DNA of 64,000 nt, taken from positions 1 through 64,000 of the forward strand of contig JBBECE010000024.1 in assembly GCA_040881985.1 (NCBI GenBank). Direction: 5' to 3'. Origin of the DNA: JBBECE01 sp040881985 (GTDB lineage Bacteria > Pseudomonadota > Alphaproteobacteria > Rhizobiales > Devosiaceae). Below the pieces are notes generated by a model, which saw nothing but the letters and a program-made list of their open reading frames with translations, was not told the DNA's origin and ran no database searches. Shown piece by piece: positions 42,200 to 49,203 of the stretch (its first letter is position 1; each line of letters begins with the position of its first letter). The position numbers and the translations under genes are program-made.

Positions 42200-43078
42200 A
42201 TGCGGCTCATCATCGCGGGAATTTTGGCCTTGGCGGCGGGCGGGGCCTTCGCAGAGGAGCCGACGGCGCTCAAACTCAATTCGACGCTGAACTGGAGCGG
42301 GCCGGAAAGCGACGGCCGCGTCTTCACTTATCAGGGCACAAGCGCCACGCTCGTGCTCAACTGGTCGGAAGGGGCGGAATGGGTTGACTCCGTCACCTTC
42401 ATGATCGAACGGCCCGGCCAGGCGCCGCTGGCTTTCGATATTGCGGCGGGACTGCAGGGTTATGGGCAGATCGGCGTCTATGCGATGGGCGAGGCGCGTA
42501 AGCCGGTGCTGGTTGTCGGCGCCTTTTCCGGAGGGGCGCATTGCTGCGAGCAGATTTACCTGCTCGATCTTTCCGACCCTGTGGCGGTGCAGGTCGACGG
42601 TGGCGCCTATGATGGCGGCACGGTCTCGCCTGTCGATGCGGATGGCGACGGCAGCTTCGAGATTGTCGTTCCCGATCCGCGGTTTCACTACACGTTCGAC
42701 TGCTATGCCTGCGGCGGGCCACCCTCGGCAGTCTTCGCACTGATCGATGGCGCGCTGGCGGATGCGTCGGCGAACCCCACCTACCGGCAGCTCTTCGTCG
42801 AGGATTTCAACCGGTACAGCGAAGGGTGCGGGGCGAGCGCGGAATGGAATGCGGGGCCCTGCGCGGGGCTTCTTGGGGCGGCGGCCCGGCTCGGCATCTA
42901 TGAAGGCGTGCGGGCGATGCTCGACGAGGGGATGGCGAACAACAAGAACATCGTCTCGGGTTGGGAAGAGTTCAGATTCTGCATCGACGAGGACTGCGCG
43001 ACGCTACAGAGCTTCACCGATCTCGGCGAGGCGATCGATTACGCGCTGCGCCAGTGGGGTTATTTGCCGGCGAAGTGA
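42200..43078 (+). CDS. secreted hypothetical protein with FG-GAP-like segment
   Basis: A 292-residue protein with signal peptide MRLIIAGILALAAGGAFA. The middle holds an FG-GAP/VCBS-like stretch (SPVDADGDGSFEIVVPDPRF), several cysteines (GAHCCEQI, FDCYACGG) and an acidic C-terminal region (CIDEDCATLQSF). It is probably periplasmic and disulfide-bonded. No function is recognised. ATG 42200 follows GGAGGG; the longer frame from 42137 lacks a signal sequence. Confidence 0.78.
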   Translation: MRLIIAGILALAAGGAFAEEPTALKLNSTLNWSGPESDGRVFTYQGTSATLVLNWSEGAEWVDSVTFMIERPGQAPLAFDIAAGLQGYGQIGVYAMGEARKPVLVVGAFSGGAHCCEQIYLLDLSDPVAVQVDGGAYDGGTVSPVDADGDGSFEIVVPDPRFHYTFDCYACGGPPSAVFALIDGALADASANPTYRQLFVEDFNRYSEGCGASAEWNAGPCAGLLGAAARLGIYEGVRAMLDEGMANNKNIVSGWEEFRFCIDEDCATLQSFTDLGEAIDYALRQWGYLPAK

Positions 43079-43082
43079 CGGC

Positions 43083-44135
43083 TCACGGAAATAGCGGCAG
43101 CTGCTCGAGCCCGGTCGTCTCGGGGAAGCCGAAGGCGACGTTGAAATTCTGCAGGGCCTGGCCGGCGCTGCCCTTCACCAGATTGTCGAGGACGGCGATG
43201 ACGATGGCGCGGCCCTTGATCCGGTCGTCGAAGACGCCGATGCGGCAGAAGTTCGAGCCGCGCACCGCCCCGGTCGAGGGCATCTCGCCCTCCGGGGCAA
43301 TACCGATGAACGGCTCGCCGGCATAAGCGAATTGTAGAATACCGCGCAACTGCGCGGCGCTTTTCGCCCAGCCGAGCCTCACGTGGCAGGTGACGAGTTC
43401 GCCCCGGCTCATCGGCATGAGGTGCGGGGTGAAATTGACCGTGACCGGCGCGCCGGCGGCAAGCGCAAGCTCCTGCTCGATCTCGGGGGCGTGGCGGTGA
43501 TTGCCGACCGAGTAGGGCGCAACGCTCTCGCCCGCTTCCGAGAACAGCGAGCCGAGTTTGAGCCCCCTGCCCGCCCCGGAAACGCCCGACTTGGCGTCGA
43601 TGATGAGATCCTCGCGGCGAATCGCGCCTTGTTTGAGGAGCGGCAAAAGCGCCAGCAGGACCGCGGTCGGATAGCAGCCGGGACAGGCAATAATCCGGGC
43701 AGACTTGATCGCCGTGCGGTTGTGCTCGGTCAGCCCGTAGGCGGCGATCCTCTGCAGGGCCGGTGCGACATGTTTGACGCCGTAGGTTGCCTCATAGACG
43801 GCGGGATCGCTGAAGCGGAAATCGGCGCCCATGTCGATGACCCGCACCTTGGGCGACTTATCAACAAGCTTCGCAACGAAAGCCTGGCTGGTCGCGTGCG
43901 GCAGGCCGCAAAAGACCACGTCGAGACCCTTGCCGGCGACCGACTCGGCGGTGACGAGGTCGGGAAGCCCGGCGCCCGCCAAATGCGGGAAGACCGCGCC
44001 GACCGGCTGGCCGGCATGGGCATTGGCGCTCAGCGCGACAAAAGCGAGATTGGGGTGGAGAAGCCCCAGGCGCAACAAATCGGCGCCGGTGTAACCGGAC
44101 GCGCCCAGCAACGCCGCTTTGAGCTTACCGGCCAT
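43083..44135 (-). CDS. argC: N-acetyl-gamma-glutamyl-phosphate reductase
   Basis: A 350-residue enzyme of arginine synthesis that reduces N-acetylglutamyl phosphate to the semialdehyde. It has the NADP-binding ALLGASGYTGADLLRL, the active-site Cys154 in IIACPGCYPTAVLLAL and PHLMPMSRGELVTCHV with the catalytic His. ATG 44133-44135 was chosen over TTG one codon earlier. It is separated from the rplM-rpsI operon by a glycosyltransferase gene on the other strand, whereas the genes are usually adjacent in rhizobia. Confidence 0.96.
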   Translation of the reverse strand: MAGKLKAALLGASGYTGADLLRLGLLHPNLAFVALSANAHAGQPVGAVFPHLAGAGLPDLVTAESVAGKGLDVVFCGLPHATSQAFVAKLVDKSPKVRVIDMGADFRFSDPAVYEATYGVKHVAPALQRIAAYGLTEHNRTAIKSARIIACPGCYPTAVLLALLPLLKQGAIRREDLIIDAKSGVSGAGRGLKLGSLFSEAGESVAPYSVGNHRHAPEIEQELALAAGAPVTVNFTPHLMPMSRGELVTCHVRLGWAKSAAQLRGILQFAYAGEPFIGIAPEGEMPSTGAVRGSNFCRIGVFDDRIKGRAIVIAVLDNLVKGSAGQALQNFNVAFGFPETTGLEQLPLFP

Positions 44136-44275
44136 CAAACTTGCCCTTGAAATCGGGGTGTGCGATGAAAACCTATAGGAAGGCGCCGTTTCTACAGACC
44201 CGAATCAGCAAAGTAAACGGGTCGGGAAACAGCTGCGGTAGTCCTGTTTTGCGGCACCAATCGAGAGAGGCGTGA

Positions 44276-45595
44276 ATGCCCAAGCGCATTGCGATGGCCA
44301 GCATCGGCACGCAAGGTGACGTTCAGCCTTATGTCGCGCTCGGCGTCGCCCTGAGGAAGCGAGGCCACGAAGTCGTCATGGGGGCGCCGGACGATTTCGG
44401 CCACCTCGCCGAGAGTTACGGCCTCGAATTCCATTCGCTCGGCCGGAACATCCAGGAATTCCTCAAGGAGACGCAATTCGAGAACGCGATGTCGCAGAAC
44501 ATGCTGGTCAATGCGCCGGCGCTATTGCGCGAAGGCCAGCGAATCGTTGACACGGCGGCCCGGGCGAGCTGGGTGATGGCGCAGGGCGCCGACGCCCTCG
44601 TCCTCAACCAGAATACGAGCTACGGCGTCGATATCGCCGAGGCGCTCGGCATCCCGGCGGTCATGGCGGCGATGCAGCCGCTCAACTCGACCTCGGAATT
44701 CCCGTTCTGCGCTTACTACGGCCCCTCGTTCGGCAAGGCGTTCAACAAGCTGAGCTACACGGCGATGGGGGTCTCGCAGATTTATTACAATCTGCCCCGC
44801 AACCGGCTCAGGCGCGAGCTGATGGGGCTGAAGACGCGGCGGATCGGCGGGCTGTTCCGCGACAATGAGGGCAACCGGTTGCCGACGCTTTGCGCCTATT
44901 CGGAACACGTCTCGCGGCGCCCGAAGGACTGGCCGGCGACTTCGGTCGTCACCGGCTACTGGCAGCTCGCCGACAATACCGGCTGGGAGCCGTCAAAGCG
45001 TTTCCGCAAATGGCTCGCCGAGGGCGACAAGCCAATCTATGTGGGCTTCGGTTCGATGCCGTTCGGGGCACCGCGCAACACCGAAATCCTCAAGGAGGCG
45101 GTCGCCCAATGGGGCGGGCGGGTGGTGGTGGCGCGCGGCTGGGGCGGAATCAATCCGGACGACCTGCCGGCCTCGATCTATGCGATCGGACGGGCGCCAC
45201 ACGACAAGCTGTTCGGCTATGTCAAGGCCGTCGTTCATCACGGGGGAGCGGGGACGACCGCGTCGGGCCTGCATGCCGGCCGGCCGTCGTTCGTCGTCCC
45301 GCAAACGGTCGATCAGCCCTATTGGGGCAAGCGGATTTACGATCTCGGTTGCGGGCCGAAACCGGTGAGACTCCGGCGGCTGACCGCCGAGAGCCTCGCC
45401 GAGGCGCTTCACCTGCTCGACACGACCACGGCCTATGAGGCGAATGCGATGGAGATCGCCGAAAAGCTCAGTGCCGAGAATGGCACCGCGCGGGCGGTCG
45501 AGGCGATCGAGCAGATCATGGAAGGACGGACGTTCCGGCGGCCGGCGCGGCGGAAAGTCGCCGTGACCGGCTGGTTCGGGGAGCGCAGCGCCTGA
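44276..45595 (+). CDS. glycosyltransferase, sterol glucosyltransferase/UGT type
   Basis: A 439-residue GT-B enzyme. The N-terminus RIAMASIGTQGDVQPYVALG is the GT28/UGT opening motif, and the C-terminal donor site reads VHHGGAGTTASGLHAGRPSFVVPQTVDQPYWG. The set matches UDP-glucose:sterol and macrolide glycosyltransferases. Substrate could be a lipid, hopanoid or antibiotic. GAGAGAGG precedes the ATG. It stands alone between housekeeping operons, possibly a later insertion. Confidence 0.9.
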   Translation: MPKRIAMASIGTQGDVQPYVALGVALRKRGHEVVMGAPDDFGHLAESYGLEFHSLGRNIQEFLKETQFENAMSQNMLVNAPALLREGQRIVDTAARASWVMAQGADALVLNQNTSYGVDIAEALGIPAVMAAMQPLNSTSEFPFCAYYGPSFGKAFNKLSYTAMGVSQIYYNLPRNRLRRELMGLKTRRIGGLFRDNEGNRLPTLCAYSEHVSRRPKDWPATSVVTGYWQLADNTGWEPSKRFRKWLAEGDKPIYVGFGSMPFGAPRNTEILKEAVAQWGGRVVVARGWGGINPDDLPASIYAIGRAPHDKLFGYVKAVVHHGGAGTTASGLHAGRPSFVVPQTVDQPYWGKRIYDLGCGPKPVRLRRLTAESLAEALHLLDTTTAYEANAMEIAEKLSAENGTARAVEAIEQIMEGRTFRRPARRKVAVTGWFGERSA

Positions 45596-45613
45596 GGCAA
45601 ACGCTCCCCGCCT

Positions 45614-45649
45614 AAACGAAAAAGCCCGCCTGACCGCGGGCTTTCGTTT
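45614..45649. terminator. bidirectional rho-independent terminator
   Basis: AAACGAAAAAGCCCGC and GCGGGCTTTCGTTT form a long GC-cored stem flanked by A- and T-runs, placed between the convergent ends of the glycosyltransferase gene (45595) and rpsI (45665). It should stop transcription from both sides. Confidence 0.92.
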
Positions 45650-45664
45650 GGGGTGTGTCCAAGC

Positions 45665-46150
45665 CTAGCGCTTGGAGAACTGGAACGAGCGACGCGCCTT
45701 GGCGCGGCCGTATTTCTTGCGCTCGACGACGCGGCTGTCGCGGGTAAGGAACCCGCCGGCCTTCAACGCCTTGCGCAACTCCGGCTCGAAATTGGTCAGC
45801 GCCTTGGAAATGCCGTGGCGGATGGCGCCGGCCTGGCCGGAAAGTCCGCCGCCCGAAACGGTGGCGGTGACGTCGTACTGGCTGGCTCGGCCGGCGGCGA
45901 TGATCGGCTGCTGCAAAACCATCTGCAGGACCGGCCGGGCGAAATAGGCGTTGAATTCCTTGCCGTTGACGATGATTTTACCGGCGCCGGGCTTGAGCCA
46001 GACACGGGCGACGGCGTTTTTGCGCTTGCCGGTCGCGTAGGCGCGGCCCTGGGCGTCGAGCTTCTGAACGTAAGTGGGGGCCGCCTCCTCGGGGAGCACA
46101 ACCTTGTTGCCCAGATCCTCGAAGGAACTGACGGTGTCGGTATCGGCCAT
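45665..46150 (-). CDS. rpsI: 30S ribosomal protein S9
   Basis: A 161-residue S9 with an alphaproteobacterial N-terminal extension. The core has ATGKRKNAVARVWLKPGAGKI, VSGGGLSGQAGAIRHGISKAL and the C-terminal RKKYGRAKARRSFQFSKR tail whose last Arg reaches the P-site tRNA. It is one base after rplM and co-transcribed. Confidence 0.98.
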   Translation of the reverse strand: MADTDTVSSFEDLGNKVVLPEEAAPTYVQKLDAQGRAYATGKRKNAVARVWLKPGAGKIIVNGKEFNAYFARPVLQMVLQQPIIAAGRASQYDVTATVSGGGLSGQAGAIRHGISKALTNFEPELRKALKAGGFLTRDSRVVERKKYGRAKARRSFQFSKR

Positions 46151-46151
46151 A

Positions 46152-46616
46152 TCATTTCACCCGGGCGTTCTTGGGGTTGAGGGCGGCGACGTCGAGGGTC
46201 GCCGGCTGCTGCGCCTCGTGCGGATGGGCGGGGCCGGCATAGACGCGCAGATTGGACATCTGCTGGCGGGCGAGCGGGCCGCGCGACAGCATCCGTTCGA
46301 CGGCCTTCTCGACCACCCGCTCGGGATGGTCGCCCTCGAGGAGCTCGCGCATGGTGCGGTCCTTGATGCCGCCGGGATGGCCGGTGTGCCAATGGAAGCG
46401 CCTGCCGTCGAGCTTGTTGCCAGTGAAGCGCACCAATTCGGCGTTGATGACGATGACATTGTCGCCGCAATCGATGTGCGGGGTATAGCCGGGCTTGTGC
46501 TTGCCGCGCAGCCGGTCGGCGACGACGGCGGCGAGGCGGCCGACAATCAGACCCCTGGCGTCGATCAGCACCCACTTCTTCTCAATCTCGCCGGTCTTGG
46601 CCGAGTAGGTCTTCAT
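46152..46616 (-). CDS. rplM: 50S ribosomal protein L13
   Basis: A 154-residue L13. Motifs: MKTYSAKTGEIEKKWVLIDA, RLRGKHKPGYTPHIDCGDNVIV, GHPGGIKDRTMRELL and VERMLSRGPLARQQMSNLRVY. It precedes rpsI in the standard order. Confidence 0.98.
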   Translation of the reverse strand: MKTYSAKTGEIEKKWVLIDARGLIVGRLAAVVADRLRGKHKPGYTPHIDCGDNVIVINAELVRFTGNKLDGRRFHWHTGHPGGIKDRTMRELLEGDHPERVVEKAVERMLSRGPLARQQMSNLRVYAGPAHPHEAQQPATLDVAALNPKNARVK

Positions 46617-46704
46617 GGTCTTGATCTTCGGGTTGGTTGAGCGCCGATGCGGGACGAGGATGTCCCAGCCGAGGCCGGCGTCCTAGACGAGGCCGGAATT
46701 GCCG

Positions 46705-47817
46705 TCAAGCGACATTTGATCTCGCCGCGATTTCAAGGTCTTGAGCTGGTGGTATTGGGCTACCGGTGGGTCGCGTGAGGTCCTCGAGCCAGCAGATCGA
46801 AGCGCCAGCGAGGAGGAACGCGGTCCCCTGGTGGGCGAGCGCCAGACCGATCGGCACGGCAAGGACGAGGGTCGCAATGCCGAGCGCGGCTTGCACGAGG
46901 GTCAACGCAACGATCACCGGCGCCCAGACGTGATGGCCGCGCCAGGCTGTGCGGCGAAAGCTCGCAATGGCGAGCCAGAACGCGGCGAAGACGATGACAT
47001 AGGCGAGCAGGCGATGGGTCAACTGAACGGTCGCGGCATTCTCAAAGAAATTGACCCACCAGGGCGACAGGACAAAGAGCCCGTCAGGCACCAGGGCGCC
47101 GTCCATCAGGGGCCAGTTGTTGTAGGCAAGGCCGGCGTCGAGGCCGGCGACGAAGGCACCAGCTACGATCTGCACGAAGACTAGCGCGGCGAAGATGCCG
47201 ACCGGCCAGGCCCGGCGCATTTTCGCTGTCGCCCCCCCTGCCCGCGGCGGGCGAATGCGGCGGGCAACGAAGATCAGCGCCAAGAACAAGATGCAAGCGG
47301 CGGCAAGATGAGCGGCAAGGCGATATTGGGAGACATCGATACGTCCGGCGAGACCCGAGGTGACCATCCACCAGCCGAGCGCACCCTGCAGGCCGCCAAG
47401 GACAAAGAGCAGCGCCAGGGCCGGGGCGAGCCTCCAGGAGAGCCGCCGCTGCCAGAGAAACACCAGAAAGGGCACGAAAAACACCACCCCGATCAGCCGG
47501 CCGAGGCCGCGGTGGCCCCATTCCCACCAGAAGATGGTCTTGAACTCTTCAAGGCTCATGCCGCGATTGACGAGCTCAAATTCGGGGATCTGCTGGTAGG
47601 CTTGGAACTCGGCCGACCAGTCGGAGGGGGTAAGCGGCGGGATTATCCCGGCGACCGGTTTCCAGGAGGTGATCGAGAGGCCGGAATCGGTGAGGCGGGT
47701 CGCCCCGCCGACCAGCACCATCAGCAGCACCATCACCGCAATCCCGTAGAGCCAGAGGCGGACCGGCCGGAGGCGGTCCCTGCGCGGTAGCGCGATGATT
47801 TCGGTGGCGGAGGTCAC
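46705..47817 (-). CDS. ctaA: heme A synthase, COX15/CtaA family
   Basis: A 370-residue membrane protein with eight predicted helices. It has VGGATRLTDSGLSITSWKP after the first helix, EEFKTIFWWEWGHRGLGRLIG with a heme-ligand His, QYRLAAHLAAA and QLTHRLLAYV with further His, and HQGTAFLLAGA near the end. It oxidises the methyl group of heme O for cytochrome aa3. The frame is open to 48141 in antisense to DUF2842. GTG 47815-47817 fits the family start but has a weak ribosome binding site. Confidence 0.93.
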   Translation of the reverse strand: MTSATEIIALPRRDRLRPVRLWLYGIAVMVLLMVLVGGATRLTDSGLSITSWKPVAGIIPPLTPSDWSAEFQAYQQIPEFELVNRGMSLEEFKTIFWWEWGHRGLGRLIGVVFFVPFLVFLWQRRLSWRLAPALALLFVLGGLQGALGWWMVTSGLAGRIDVSQYRLAAHLAAACILFLALIFVARRIRPPRAGGATAKMRRAWPVGIFAALVFVQIVAGAFVAGLDAGLAYNNWPLMDGALVPDGLFVLSPWWVNFFENAATVQLTHRLLAYVIVFAAFWLAIASFRRTAWRGHHVWAPVIVALTLVQAALGIATLVLAVPIGLALAHQGTAFLLAGASICWLEDLTRPTGSPIPPAQDLEIAARSNVA

Positions 47818-47877
47818 ATTTTCTGCCCGATTGGCGATGCCGGAGCGAACTGGTAAAGCCAGGCCCGCCCATAGGCA

Positions 47878-48111
47878 ATGTCGAGCCGAGCCGCAGGAGG
47901 CAATCCTATCCGCCAGCGCACCCGCAAACTGATCGGAGTACCTCTGCTGGGGGCGATCATTATCAGTTGGGCGGCTGGCGCCACGCTCATCTACGAGGCG
48001 CTGTTCATCGGCGCGCCGGGCTGGCTCGTGATCGCCTACTTCGCGGTCGCCGGGTTCGGCTGGTTCGTCCCCGCGGCGCTGGCGATCCGCTGGATGCAGT
48101 CGCCGGGCTGA
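47878..48111 (+). CDS. DUF2842 family small membrane protein
   Basis: A 77-residue two-helix membrane protein. RTRKLIGVPLLGAIIISW, YFAVAGFGWFVPAALAIRWM and the short polar end match DUF2842, known from alphaproteobacteria without assigned function. ATG 47878 has no clear ribosome binding site and adds ten residues. An ATC at 47908, seven bases after a perfect AGGAGG, would give the family-like start (M)RQRTRKLIG. It is divergent from the heme A synthase gene. Confidence 0.82.
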   Translation: MSSRAAGGNPIRQRTRKLIGVPLLGAIIISWAAGATLIYEALFIGAPGWLVIAYFAVAGFGWFVPAALAIRWMQSPG

Positions 48112-48112
48112 A

Positions 48113-49159
48113 TCAATCGATGTTGAGCCGGCGGCCCCCATTCAGCGCTGTAAAAAGGGCGCCGGTCAGGAAGACCTCGATGAATCGGGGGTGCTGGAAA
48201 CGGCCGTTGAGCGAAATGCGCGGCAGGGCGGTCAGGTGGTCTTTGTGCTCCATATAGAGGCCGCCGGGGCGGGTGGTGACCGCGGTCGCAAAGCCGAGTT
48301 CGCGGGCGGCGGCGAATTCACGCGGTCCGGCGGCGACGCGTGAGCCGATCGGATAGGCCAGGTGCCGGGGAGTGATGCCGTATTGGGCTTTCAACACTTC
48401 GACCGACTGGGCGATTTCGCGGCGCATGTCCTTGTCGGAAAGCTTGGCGAGTTCGGAATGGAAGACCGTGTGGGCGCCGATTGTACAGAGCGGCTCGGCG
48501 ACGAAGGTTTTCAGCTCGCGCCAATCCATGATCAGCGAGCGGCAATGGGCGGCGAGGTCGAGTCCGTACTTGCCGGCGAGATCGCGGATGAGGGCGACGC
48601 GGGCGGGTTCGGGAATCTCGCGCAGATGCCAGTAGAGGCGCTCATAGGCGCGGTACTTCTGGTCGGTGGTGGCGGCCTCGAGATAGGTGATGCCGTCGCC
48701 GAAATCGACGGCGAGAGCGCGCTGGGCGGCGACGATGTCCTCGAGCGCCTGCCACCAGACCTCGCTCGCCCCGTCGACAAGCCCGGTCGGCACGTAAAGG
48801 GTGAAGGGGCAGGCGTGGCGGCGCAGGATGGGGAGCGCGTGTTCGAGATTATCGCGGCAGGCGTCGTCGAAGGTCAGGACCACGAACTTGCGGGTCTCGG
48901 TCGGACGGCGGATTCGGGCGACGGCTTCCTCAAGCGTGACGATGTCGAGACCCCTCGCCCGGGCGCCGAGGATCACCGCTTCAAGAAAATCGGGGGTGAC
49001 CTGCAGGATCGCGTTGGGAGCGAACTCGGCAGGCGGGCCGGGGAGTACCCGATGCAGCGTCAGGATCGCGCCCTTGCAGGCCGACAGCGGCCGGACGATC
49101 GCCGCCAGGCCGGTGAGCGCCAGGGCTTCGAACACCGCCCGGTAAGCAAGGTAGCGCAT
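48113..49159 (-). CDS. polysaccharide deacetylase family protein
   Basis: A 348-residue protein with a NodB-homology core (KFVVLTFDDACRDNLEHALPIL, FTLYVPTGLVDG). The Asp pair of TFDD is there; the H-x-x-x-H zinc motif appears as HTVFHSELAKL (H-x-x-x-H). ITYLE and HLAYPIGSR are further family motifs. It may deacetylate a carbohydrate in the polymer whose export genes follow at 49-56 kb. A hydrophobic N-terminal segment (FEALALTGLAAIVRPL) may anchor it. Confidence 0.87.
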   Translation of the reverse strand: MRYLAYRAVFEALALTGLAAIVRPLSACKGAILTLHRVLPGPPAEFAPNAILQVTPDFLEAVILGARARGLDIVTLEEAVARIRRPTETRKFVVLTFDDACRDNLEHALPILRRHACPFTLYVPTGLVDGASEVWWQALEDIVAAQRALAVDFGDGITYLEAATTDQKYRAYERLYWHLREIPEPARVALIRDLAGKYGLDLAAHCRSLIMDWRELKTFVAEPLCTIGAHTVFHSELAKLSDKDMRREIAQSVEVLKAQYGITPRHLAYPIGSRVAAGPREFAAARELGFATAVTTRPGGLYMEHKDHLTALPRISLNGRFQHPRFIEVFLTGALFTALNGGRRLNID

Positions 49160-49203
49160 GGCGCCTCAGCGCGCGGCGTCGATGGCTCGGCTGGCGCCGG
49201 GCA

